NCBI GenBank assembly: GCA_003554445.1
Contig: PWGJ01000102.1
Location: forward strand, 1 to 16,657
Direction of reading: 5' to 3'
Length of the DNA: 16,657 bases
Source of the DNA: Candidatus Nealsoniibacteriota bacterium
Lineage (GTDB): Bacteria; Patescibacteriota; Minisyncoccia; Minisyncoccales; PWPS01
Shown here in pieces: positions 6,586 through 13,478 of this stretch. Position 1 is the first letter of the stretch, and each line of letters opens with the position of its first letter. The translations under genes were made by a program, and so were the position numbers. The notes below the pieces were generated by a model, which was given only the letters and a program-made list of their open reading frames with translations, searched no databases and was not told where the DNA came from.

Positions 6586-8358
6586 ATGAGTTTGAAAAAG
6601 GAGGGAAAAATATTCGGTAAATTAGATGAAAGAGTAATTAAAATACTGCGAAATCTTGTCGTAGTCTTCTTTTTACTTGCACTTTTTCCGGGTTTAGTTG
6701 ACGGAGCCTCTTTTTCACTCTCACCTTCCGGAGGAACCCAAGAGGTCGGAAGCAACTTTACCGTCGATCTCGTTTTGTCGTCCGATGATCCCGTAACCGC
6801 CGCTGGAGCTACTCTGGAATTCGACTCCGATCTTATCAGAGTTCAAAGAGTCTCCGATGCGAATAGCGTTTTCAGCATGTGGCCCGAAGAGCCCGATTTT
6901 TCAAATGTAAACGGAACGATAGATTTTGCCGGTGGAACTCCGTCTCCTTATCAAGGAAGATCCGGAAATATAATAACGATAACTTTTAGCGCCACCGATT
7001 CGGGAACGGCTTCCGTTAACTTTGTCGATGAAGAGATATTGGCAACCGGAGATGATGTTCTTTCTCCGGGTGGTTCGTCGGGAGCTTCTTACACAATAGA
7101 AGAAGCTGATGAACCTGACCCGGATCCTACTCCCGATCCTACTCCCGATCCTACTCCCGACCCGGATCCGACCCCCGATCCGGACCCCACTCCGACTGAA
7201 AGGGTCGGACCTCCTCAAATAGAATCGATCACCAACCCGGAAGAAGATGAGTGGTATTCGGAAAACTCACCCGAAATGAGTTGGAACTTGCCCGGCTATG
7301 TGGATGCGGTCAGATTGTCGGTCAGCCGAGATGAAGACTCAACCCCGGAAGAGGTGTTCGATCCACCGATGAGAGAGTATAAAATTGAAGAGTTGGAAGA
7401 TGGAACTTGGTATTTTGCAGCTCAATTCAGATCCGAAGGAGAGTGGGGTGAGATAGGACGATACCGGCTCAATATTGATACGTCTTCTCCGGAAGGATTT
7501 AATGTGGAAGTTGATAATAGAGATGATCCGCAAAATCCACAACCCGTATTCAGATTTCAAAGCGATGACGATTTGTCCGGATTGGATTATTACACGATAA
7601 TTTTAAATGATGAAACTTATGACCGGGTTGACCCGGAAGAAGTTGCAGAGGGATATTACAAACCGGATAGATTGGCGCCCGGAGAATACTCTTTGATAGT
7701 CAGAGCCGTTGACAAGGCCGGAAATTCAACCGCTGATTTTGTTACTTTTGAAATTGAGCCGATCCCCTTGGAAATAGAAGAGATAAGCACCGAAATAACC
7801 AGCGGTGAATATTTTCGAGCTTCCGGAACCACACTTCCGGGGGCGGAAGTATCGGTTTACTTTCAAGAGGTGGATGATGAGGAAGAGACGATTATTGAAA
7901 ACGTGAGAGCGGATGAAGAGGGTAATTTTGAGTATAGAAAGGTTTTGCCTCAAGGTGATTATTATGTTTGGCTAAGAGCCGAACTGGAAGATGGCGGAGC
8001 CAGTCTTCCTACCGAAAGACAACTCTTGGAAGTGGGAATGGAAAGAATGGTCGTTATTCTGTCGATAATCTTAATTATCTTAATATTGATCGGGCTCGTA
8101 GTGGCTTGGCAACTCTGGCGCGAAGTGGCCAAAGAAAAGGAAAAGTTGGAACAAGGACAAGGAAAGGATATAATCAAGGTGAAAAGAGAGGCGTACTCCC
8201 TATTGGAAGAAAAGATAAAAGAGCAGATAGATTACTTGGAAGGAAAAGTTGACTTGAGCAGAAGTGAAAGCCGGCTCTTGGATGAGATGAAAGAGTCCTT
8301 ACAAATTTCAGAAGATGCAAAGGTCAAAGAAGATGAAATTCAAGAAAATAATCAATAA
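6586..8358 (+). CDS. Cohesin/Ig-like membrane protein with cytoplasmic coiled-coil tail
   Basis: A 590-aa protein. Signal peptide or anchor at about 22-40. Residues 43-171 match the cohesin fold: V-G-S-N-F-T-V-D-L-V-L, then A-G-A-T-L-E-F-D, G-T-I-D-F-A-G and I-I-T-I-T-F. Residues 176-203 are a Asp-Pro-Thr linker. Three beta-sandwich domains follow at about 208-298, 300-392 and 393-482; the second ends with the Ig-like V-R-A-V-D-K-A-G-N motif. A transmembrane helix at 487-511 leads to a charged coiled-coil tail (512-590) in the cytoplasm. Cohesins bind dockerins in cellulosomes and other surface assemblies; no dockerin is seen in this window. The tail resembles the next protein. A strong AAGGAGG lies inside the proposed gene (6598-6604), followed after 5 bases by an in-frame ATA (6610), so the true start may be there rather than at 6586. 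Confidence 0.8.
   Translation: MSLKKEGKIFGKLDERVIKILRNLVVVFFLLALFPGLVDGASFSLSPSGGTQEVGSNFTVDLVLSSDDPVTAAGATLEFDSDLIRVQRVSDANSVFSMWPEEPDFSNVNGTIDFAGGTPSPYQGRSGNIITITFSATDSGTASVNFVDEEILATGDDVLSPGGSSGASYTIEEADEPDPDPTPDPTPDPTPDPDPTPDPDPTPTERVGPPQIESITNPEEDEWYSENSPEMSWNLPGYVDAVRLSVSRDEDSTPEEVFDPPMREYKIEELEDGTWYFAAQFRSEGEWGEIGRYRLNIDTSSPEGFNVEVDNRDDPQNPQPVFRFQSDDDLSGLDYYTIILNDETYDRVDPEEVAEGYYKPDRLAPGEYSLIVRAVDKAGNSTADFVTFEIEPIPLEIEEISTEITSGEYFRASGTTLPGAEVSVYFQEVDDEEETIIENVRADEEGNFEYRKVLPQGDYYVWLRAELEDGGASLPTERQLLEVGMERMVVILSIILIILILIGLVVAWQLWREVAKEKEKLEQGQGKDIIKVKREAYSLLEEKIKEQIDYLEGKVDLSRSESRLLDEMKESLQISEDAKVKEDEIQENNQ
6598..6604 (+). promoter_or_regulatory. Shine-Dalgarno-like site inside the cohesin gene start
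   Basis: AAGGAGG occurs 12 bases downstream of the ATG at 6586. The codon at ideal distance is ATA (6610-6612), in the same frame. If used, the protein would begin 8 residues later and still have a good signal peptide. Chance occurrence through Lys-Lys-Glu-Gly codons is possible. Confidence 0.35.
7111..7194 (+). repeat. Asp-Pro-Thr linker repeat
   Basis: This low-complexity stretch codes for a Pro/Asp/Thr hinge between the cohesin domain and the Ig-like domains. It includes three exact tandem copies of GATCCTACTCCC at 7123-7134, 7135-7146 and 7147-7158, followed by degenerate units. Such a tract can change length by slippage, which would alter the reach of the cohesin domain. Confidence 0.8.
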
Positions 8359-8363
8359 AAAAA

Positions 8364-8660
8364 ATGGATAACATAATAATCTTTTCAATAATAGCGGTAA
8401 TAGTTGTTATCTATGCGATTTACCGAGTCTCCTTCTGGAAAAAGAGAGTCAAAATAGAGACTCGGGAAGCCGAAGATGCGGTCAGCAGTTCTTTTAAGAA
8501 GTTACGTGAAAAGATAGAAAAGAATGTCGAAATGCTCGACAACAAACCGGGATTGAGTGAAGAAGAAAAAGAGATTCGTGACAAATTGCAAGAAGCACTT
8601 GACAGCTCCGAAGAGATAATTAAAAAAGAGATTTCGGACATTCAAAAGGAGCTTGACTAA
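8364..8660 (+). CDS. Small membrane protein with cytoplasmic coiled coil
   Basis: A 98-aa protein. One transmembrane helix (residues 3-21) is followed by W-K-K-R, which by the positive-inside rule places the C-terminus in the cytoplasm. Residues 30-98 are a charged helix. Residues 47-84 align with residues 540-577 of the preceding cohesin protein without gaps, with 14 of 38 identical by eye, including L-S-x-x-E and L-x-x-S-E. It thus looks like a stand-alone version of that protein's membrane and tail part. The plan also resembles a short ATP synthase b subunit, but the sequence is not diagnostic. It starts 5 bases after the cohesin stop, with no clear ribosome site. A scaffold or stator role beside the ATPase genes is inference. 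Confidence 0.7.
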   Translation: MDNIIIFSIIAVIVVIYAIYRVSFWKKRVKIETREAEDAVSSSFKKLREKIEKNVEMLDNKPGLSEEEKEIRDKLQEALDSSEEIIKKEISDIQKELD

Positions 8661-8677
8661 CCGCTTTTTTAAAAAGA

Positions 8678-9454
8678 ATGAAAAATATTTATAAAAATAC
8701 GACACTTCTTTTTTTACTTCTCTTCGGAGGTCTTTTTGTCTTTTTTTTCGTTGATTCGCAGGGAGTCGACTTTTCACAAAGTGCGACCCATTACATAGTT
8801 CACGACGAGGAGGCCGAACCGGGAGATATAATCGTAAAGAAAGAGGGAGAACTGGTTCGCTCGGAGAAAAGATATGATCCCGATATATTCGGAGTGGTCG
8901 CTACCGATCCGGTCATAACGATCGGTAGAGAAACGGAAGAAAGTTTGCCGATAATCACTTCCGGAGTTACTTCCGTAAAGGTGGACGGTGAGTACGAAGA
9001 GATAAGACAGGGAGACTATCTGACTTCCTCAAGTCAGCCCGGAGTTGCTCAAAGAGCCCCTACTCCCGGATTCATAGTGGGTAGAGCACTTGAAGATTGG
9101 GAAGAGGGTGACGAAACGATCAAGGTTTTAGTCAATCCGCACGAAGCTCTCTTTGATGTTGATCGGGAATGGGACGAGATAACTCTCTGGGAGGCCTTGG
9201 GAAGAATATTTACCGCCATAGAGAGGGACGTTCCCGAGGTAATCAGGTATATTTTAGCTTTCTTTATCGCCGTGGGTAGTTTCATATTCGCTTTTCGCTC
9301 ATTCGTAACCGCGCTCAGAGAAGGGATGACGGGAATAAGCAGAAATCCTCTCGCCAAGGGAAGCATCAAGTTTGCGATGGTACTCAATTTGATCGGAATA
9401 CTGATTTTGACGATAGCCGGTCTGGGACTCTCTCTGTTTGTTATACTTCTTTAA
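8678..9454 (+). CDS. Extracellular-domain/ATP synthase c-like hairpin fusion protein
   Basis: A 258-aa protein, against about 70-90 for a normal subunit c. Residues 8-25 are a signal sequence or anchor. Residues 48-155 are an outside domain: P-G-D-I-I, F-G-V-V-A-T-D-P, G-D-Y-L-T-S-S-S and L-V-N-P-H, matching the C-terminal domain of the secreted protein encoded at 15125-16495. Residues 161-189 are amphipathic. Residues 190-258 form two membrane helices joined by the loop G-I-S-R-N-P-L-A-K-G-S-I (219-230), which strongly resembles the R-N-P/R-Q-P polar loop of subunit c; its Arg and Lys residues put the loop in the cytoplasm, as in c. It occupies the place of c before b, delta, alpha, gamma, beta and epsilon. 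The ion-binding Glu/Asp of helix 2 is absent (Leu/Ile/Thr there) and the Gly-rich pattern of helix 1 is largely lost. It cannot carry protons in the normal way. Confidence 0.8.
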   Translation: MKNIYKNTTLLFLLLFGGLFVFFFVDSQGVDFSQSATHYIVHDEEAEPGDIIVKKEGELVRSEKRYDPDIFGVVATDPVITIGRETEESLPIITSGVTSVKVDGEYEEIRQGDYLTSSSQPGVAQRAPTPGFIVGRALEDWEEGDETIKVLVNPHEALFDVDREWDEITLWEALGRIFTAIERDVPEVIRYILAFFIAVGSFIFAFRSFVTALREGMTGISRNPLAKGSIKFAMVLNLIGILILTIAGLGLSLFVILL

Positions 9455-9465
9455 TTTGATATAAT
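9438..9465 (+). promoter_or_regulatory. Possible internal promoter before the b-like gene
   Basis: An extended -10 element, TG-A-TATAAT (9457-9465), lies just after the stop codon of the c-like fusion gene. A partial -35, TTGTTA (9438-9443), stands 16 bases before TATAAT. Transcription would begin near 9472 and cover the b-to-epsilon genes. It could allow the soluble ATPase genes to be expressed apart from the surface genes. Confidence 0.45.
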
Positions 9466-9509
9466 TATAGTGAAAAAAAATTGCTAAAAATCGTTAACAT
9501 TTTATTCTG

Positions 9510-10406
9510 ATGAACATCTCCAGCTACATTTTTCCTTTCATCCTATTAATCATATTTTTAGTGATAGTCGAAGTGATTATCAGGCTGCTTTTTTTACGCA
9601 AAAAACACAAATTGATGGAAAATAAGGAGGAGATTGACGATGAAGAATTGGAAAAGCTGGAGAAGATAAAAGAAAAAGGGATGAAGCAATTGGAAAAGCT
9701 GGAAAATAAAAAAGAGAAGAGAACGGTTGAAATAGAGGATGAGAAAGGAGAGAGTCGGAGTGAAAAAAGAAAAGAAACGACTCAAAAAGAAGACCCTCAA
9801 AGAGTTGAGCCGGAAGAGAGTCCTAAAAGAGAAGCTCAACCGGAAAGGGTAGCCGACCCTCAACCGGCTAGATCCACTCCGGTAAGAAAGGAAAGAATCT
9901 CCGACGATCAGCTTGAAGAGATAAAAAGAAAGACGGAAAAGAGACAGAAAGAGTTTTTCGAGGAGATTATGGAGAAAAACAGAAAGGTAAAAGAGGAGAT
10001 AATTGATTCGTTGGATCGAGAGTTGTCCGACTGGAAGAGCTCCAATTCGGGACTTCAAGAAAGATTGAATCGTAAGGCTGAAGAAAAGGCGGAAGAGGTT
10101 TTAGGGCGGATGGATGGAATATATGAGCCGTTGGAGAGAGCTATAGAAGAAAAGACCGAAAGAGCTGAGAGAGAAATTGAAAGATACAAGGAAAAAAGAA
10201 TGGAAAAAGTTGAACGGAAGATATATAAAATTTTAAGAGAAGTATCTCAAGACGTTATCGGAAAAGCCGTTGATCTTTCAACTCATGAAAAGCTGGTTAT
10301 CGACGCTCTGGAGAGAGCCAAAGAAGAAAATTTCTTCGCCAGAAGCGGCGGTCGAAAAAGTCAAGAGGAAAAGCTTTCTAAGTCCGGTGAAGACACGGGA
10401 CTATAA
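9510..10406 (+). CDS. atpF: Elongated ATP synthase b-like stator subunit
   Basis: A 298-aa protein, about twice the length of E. coli b. A single transmembrane helix at residues 7-29 starts next to the N-terminus and is followed by R-K-K-H-K, so the rest is cytoplasmic. Residues 35-93 are a Lys/Glu coiled coil. Residues 94-128 are a Pro/Glu/Arg-rich break. Residues 130-275 are a second long helix, ending in V-S-Q-D-V-I-G-K-A-V-D and H-E-K-L-V-I, the pattern of the delta-binding end of b subunits. The C-terminal 20 residues are charged and probably flexible. In F-type enzymes b dimers hold alpha3beta3 still against the rotor. Its place between the c-like and delta-like genes supports the call. 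No Shine-Dalgarno sequence is visible. The similarity outside the C-terminus is only in shape, so an anchor for other partners is possible. Confidence 0.65.
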   Translation: MNISSYIFPFILLIIFLVIVEVIIRLLFLRKKHKLMENKEEIDDEELEKLEKIKEKGMKQLEKLENKKEKRTVEIEDEKGESRSEKRKETTQKEDPQRVEPEESPKREAQPERVADPQPARSTPVRKERISDDQLEEIKRKTEKRQKEFFEEIMEKNRKVKEEIIDSLDRELSDWKSSNSGLQERLNRKAEEKAEEVLGRMDGIYEPLERAIEEKTERAEREIERYKEKRMEKVERKIYKILREVSQDVIGKAVDLSTHEKLVIDALERAKEENFFARSGGRKSQEEKLSKSGEDTGL

Positions 10407-10421
10407 GCTCAAAATTTAAAA

Positions 10422-10428
10422 AAGGAGG
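10422..10428 (+). promoter_or_regulatory. Strong ribosome binding site of the delta-like gene
   Basis: AAGGAGG stands 4 bases before the ATG at 10433. It is the clearest normally spaced site in the window and shows that the host uses the standard anti-Shine-Dalgarno sequence. Confidence 0.8.
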
Positions 10429-10432
10429 GATA

Positions 10433-11182
10433 ATGAAAAAAATACTTCAAAAATTCGAAGAGAAGGTAAAGACCAAAGAGGATCTTCTTTTTTATTTGGA
10501 AAAGATAGATTCCGCCAAAGAATCCGTCTTCAAAGACAGTCCTGAAAGAGGTCAAAATGAAGTTGTCCTGTTGATAGAGAAAGCACTTCAAGAATCGGAA
10601 AACAAAAAAGAGACTTTAACTGAAAAAAAGAGAAATTTAAAGAAAAAAAAGAAAGCCCTCGCTGAAAGGGAAGAAAAATTAAGCGATCACAAAAGAGAGA
10701 TAGCCGAATTGTTGAAAAAGATAGATTCCACCGATAAAAAAAGAAGATTGAGAAGAAAGATGAAGGATGTCGAAAAAAGAAGAAGAGATGTCGAGGAGGA
10801 GATCTGGGATTTGGAAGATCGGCTTTCGGAACTGGAAAATAAAATTAAAAATCAAGACTCTCAAAAAGAGACCTCCAAAAAATTTCACGGGATTGAAGAA
10901 AAGAGGGCTCTTCTGGAGGAGATTGAAAAACATCTTTTGAGTATTCCCAGAATAAAGATGAAATTGGCTTTTTCTCCGCCGGAAGAAACGATAGACAGAA
11001 TTATCGGTTGGTTTGAAAAAAATTACGGCAAAAAGGTTATTTTGGATTTAAAGACCAACCCCCGAATAGTCGGAGGAGCCGTGCTGGAATACGGAGGAAA
11101 GTGGATCGACCTTTCTTTGGAAAAGAAGTTGAACTCAGTTGATTTCAATATTCCGGAAAGCTCCACTTACCATGAAGAGTAA
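10433..11182 (+). CDS. atpH: ATP synthase delta-like subunit with coiled-coil N-terminus
   Basis: A 249-aa protein; normal delta/OSCP is about 180. Residues 172-235 match the C-terminal domain of delta: I-K-M-K-L-A-F-S-P-P-E-E-T, then G-K-K-V-I-L-D-L-K-x-N-P-x-I-V-G-G-A-V-L and G-G-K-W-I-D-L-S-L. In F-type enzymes this part joins b to the top of the alpha3beta3 head. The usual N-terminal six-helix domain, which binds the alpha N-termini, is not recognisable; residues 1-170 are instead a Lys/Glu/Arg-rich coiled coil (strongest at 55-140). It has no signal peptide, so it is cytoplasmic. It has the best ribosome site in the operon, and its 3' end overlaps the alpha start by 11 bases, pointing to coupled translation. 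How the head is capped without the normal domain is open. Confidence 0.72.
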   Translation: MKKILQKFEEKVKTKEDLLFYLEKIDSAKESVFKDSPERGQNEVVLLIEKALQESENKKETLTEKKRNLKKKKKALAEREEKLSDHKREIAELLKKIDSTDKKRRLRRKMKDVEKRRRDVEEEIWDLEDRLSELENKIKNQDSQKETSKKFHGIEEKRALLEEIEKHLLSIPRIKMKLAFSPPEETIDRIIGWFEKNYGKKVILDLKTNPRIVGGAVLEYGGKWIDLSLEKKLNSVDFNIPESSTYHEE

Positions 11183-12650
11183 AGAATTTAAAAAATATTT
11201 GGAAAAGACCGGAGAGGTCGGTTATTTATCCGGTGCCAGTGAATCGATAGTCCATGTTTCCGGACTTCCGTCGGTAAGAGCCAAAGAGGCGGTAATTACC
11301 GAAACCGGAGAAAAAGGAATGGTTTACGGAATTGATCAAAAAGAAGCCGAAGTTTTGATGTTTGAGAGAGGAAGGATGAAAGGAGGAAAAAAGGTGGTCA
11401 GGACAGGTGAGCTCTTTAAAGTCCCCGTTTCTCGGGGTCTTTTGGGTAGAATAGTTAATCCGCTTTGCTTACCTTTGGACGGAGAAGGCCCCGTCGAAGG
11501 CAAAAAAGAAAAGATGAAAGTCGAAAGAGAGGCGCCGGGAATTACCGAAAGAGTGGAAGTTAACAGACCGATGGAGACGGGAGTTACGGCCGTAGATTTA
11601 ATGGTGCCCGTAGGTTACGGTCAAAGGGAGATGGTCGTCGGTGATGCCAAAACGGGAAAGACGACGATGCTTTTGCAAGCGATATCCAACCAAGCCAAAA
11701 AAGGGACGATTTGTGTTTATGTGGGAATATCAAAGGAAAGCTCCGCCCTGAAGTCGGTTGAAGGTTATCTTAAAAACATGAATGTTTTCGATAAGGTCTC
11801 CGTGGTGGCCACATCTTCTAATCAACCGCCCACCCTTCACTATTTAGCCCCGCTTACCGGAATGACTATTGCCGAATATTTCAGAGATAGAGGAAACGAT
11901 GTCTTGATAGTCTTCGATGATATGAGTAATCACGCCAAAGCTTATCGTGAAATTGCTCTGCTTTTAAAGAATCCGCCGGGAAGAGAAGCTTATCCCGGTG
12001 ATATCTTTCATCTGCATGCCGCTTTGATAGAGAGAGCCGGTAATATCAAGGGTAAAGACGGAGGAGAGGTAAGTATAACCGCTTTGCCTATTGCCGAAAC
12101 ATTGGAAAACGATATATCCGGATTCATTCAGACGAACCTGCTTTCTATGACTGACGGACACATATTTTTTGATATAAATGAACTTAAAAAAGGAAGAAAT
12201 CCGGCTATAAACATATCTCTTTCCGTCTCCAGAGCCGGTAATCAAACCAGAGAGTCCTTGGATAAGGATATCGCCGGAAAGATAAGAGAAAGACTGGTGC
12301 AATACAGAAAAGTTTTGGAGGTAACCCAATTCGGAGCCGAACTTTCCGAAGAAAACAAGCAAGTCCTCGATTTCGGAAAAAAGATAGAGGTTCTCTTCGA
12401 GCAAGACGTTCAGGAACTCATTTCCAGAATTCAGCAACTATTTTTATTCGGACTTCTCTTTTCCGGATTTTGGAAAGAAGTACCGGTTAAGACGATGAGA
12501 AATGAAGTCGATACGATTCTCAAGGAGTATCACAAAGGAACGGTTGTCGATCCGGAGATAGTCGAAGAAAGAATAGAAAAAATAGAAAACGCGGAGAGAT
12601 TGAAGGAGTTTTGCGAAGACATCGGACCGAAAATAGAAAAATTCTTATAA
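11172..12650 (+). CDS. atpA: F1-type ATPase alpha subunit (divergent)
   Basis: A 492-aa protein from ATG 11172, chosen over a TTG at 11139 because GGAAAG stands 10 bases before it and the homology begins there. Motifs: Walker A G-D-A-K-T-G-K-T (157-164), Walker B L-I-V-F-D-D (245-250), P-P-G-R-E-A-Y-P-G-D (268-277), L-P-I-A-E-T, and S-V-S-R-A-G, whose Arg354 is the arginine finger of canonical alpha. The canonical G-D-R-Q-T-G-K-T is changed to G-D-A-K-T-G-K-T. The N-terminal helix that binds delta is short. Alpha forms the hexamer with beta and carries the non-catalytic nucleotide sites. The ATG overlaps the delta-like gene by 11 bases; gamma starts 4 bases after its stop. All features point to a working alpha in an F1-like complex. 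Confidence 0.93.
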   Translation: MKSKEFKKYLEKTGEVGYLSGASESIVHVSGLPSVRAKEAVITETGEKGMVYGIDQKEAEVLMFERGRMKGGKKVVRTGELFKVPVSRGLLGRIVNPLCLPLDGEGPVEGKKEKMKVEREAPGITERVEVNRPMETGVTAVDLMVPVGYGQREMVVGDAKTGKTTMLLQAISNQAKKGTICVYVGISKESSALKSVEGYLKNMNVFDKVSVVATSSNQPPTLHYLAPLTGMTIAEYFRDRGNDVLIVFDDMSNHAKAYREIALLLKNPPGREAYPGDIFHLHAALIERAGNIKGKDGGEVSITALPIAETLENDISGFIQTNLLSMTDGHIFFDINELKKGRNPAINISLSVSRAGNQTRESLDKDIAGKIRERLVQYRKVLEVTQFGAELSEENKQVLDFGKKIEVLFEQDVQELISRIQQLFLFGLLFSGFWKEVPVKTMRNEVDTILKEYHKGTVVDPEIVEERIEKIENAERLKEFCEDIGPKIEKFL

Positions 12651-12653
12651 AAA

Positions 12654-13478
12654 ATGCCCAATCCAAAAGAGATAAAAGAAGAATTGAAAGCGATTTCGGC
12701 CATAAAGACAATTACGGTAACCTATCAGGAGGTTTCTCAAAACAAGATGAATGAAATAAGAGAAGAGGCGCTTAAAAACAGGGAATTCATCGAAAGACTT
12801 TCTCGGGTATACGCTTCGGCCAAAATAGCTTACTTGAATGATGACGAAGCCGAACCTTTGAAAAAGAAGAAAGGAGAGGTAGTGGTTTTCATATCCGCAA
12901 ACGCCAGATTTTACGGCTCTCTCTTGTGGGATGTCTGGAAGACTTCTTCCGATTACCTAAAAGGAAAAGACGCCGATTTGGTGGTAATTGGTGATGTCGG
13001 CAAGTATCTGGTCCAAAACAGTGATGTCGGTGAAGATTTTTCTCATTTTGAACTTCATGACGAAGAGCCGGAAAAGGATCAAGTCAAAAAGATAATAGAA
13101 TTCATAGAAAATTACGAAAGAATAACCGTATTTCACGGAAAATTTAAAAATATATTAAAACAAGAGTCTTCAAAAACCAATATCTCCGGAGAAGCGATCG
13201 ACAAGGATATCGATGTGGATGCCGATTATCTTTTTGAACCCTCTCCGAAGGAAGTATTGGACTTTTTTGAAAAGGAACTGATTACCGCTTTTTTCAATCA
13301 AGCATTTTTAGAACACCGACTCTCTCGTCACGCCACCAGAATGGTGGCGATGCACAGAGCCAGTGAAAACGCCAAAGAAGAGATAGAAAAACTGGAGCAA
13401 AAAAAGACCAGAGTCAAGAGACAACTTTTGGATAAAAAACAATTTGAAATTACCGCTCCCTATCAATTATGGAAGTAG
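12654..13478 (+). CDS. atpG: F1-type ATPase gamma subunit
   Basis: A 274-aa protein, near the usual 280-290. The N-terminal helix begins P-K-E-I-K-E-E-L-K-A-I (4-14) and includes K-M-N-E-I-R (31-36), as in gamma. The central Rossmann-like part begins near residue 74 (E-V-V-V-F-I) with A-R-F-Y-G-S-L in place of the usual G-G-L-N-x-N-L. The C-terminal helix contains R-M-V-A-M-H-R-A-S-E-N-A (229-240), matching the R-M-x-A-M-x-x-A-x-x-N-A signature. Gamma is the central shaft turning inside alpha3beta3 and meeting the c ring. The last residues (A-P-Y-Q-L-W-K) differ from the normal hydrophobic tip. The gene begins 4 bases after alpha and overlaps beta by 10 bases. The presence of both shaft helices argues that rotation, not just ATP binding, is conserved. 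Confidence 0.9.
   Translation: MPNPKEIKEELKAISAIKTITVTYQEVSQNKMNEIREEALKNREFIERLSRVYASAKIAYLNDDEAEPLKKKKGEVVVFISANARFYGSLLWDVWKTSSDYLKGKDADLVVIGDVGKYLVQNSDVGEDFSHFELHDEEPEKDQVKKIIEFIENYERITVFHGKFKNILKQESSKTNISGEAIDKDIDVDADYLFEPSPKEVLDFFEKELITAFFNQAFLEHRLSRHATRMVAMHRASENAKEEIEKLEQKKTRVKRQLLDKKQFEITAPYQLWK

Noticed and set aside
7111..7194. Possible CRISPR-like or mobile repeat
   Set aside because: The 12-base units are tandem without spacers and keep the reading frame, coding for Asp-Pro-Thr linkers. It is a protein linker.
11139..11171. TTG at 11139 as the alpha start
   Set aside because: It would add 11 residues lacking alpha homology and enlarge the overlap with the delta-like gene; ATG 11172 has a better placed ribosome site.
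9510..11182. The coiled-coil genes as SMC/Rad50-like or phage tape-measure proteins
   Set aside because: There are no SMC/Rad50 ATPase motifs, and the C-terminal ends match b and delta subunits at the exact places expected in an atp operon.
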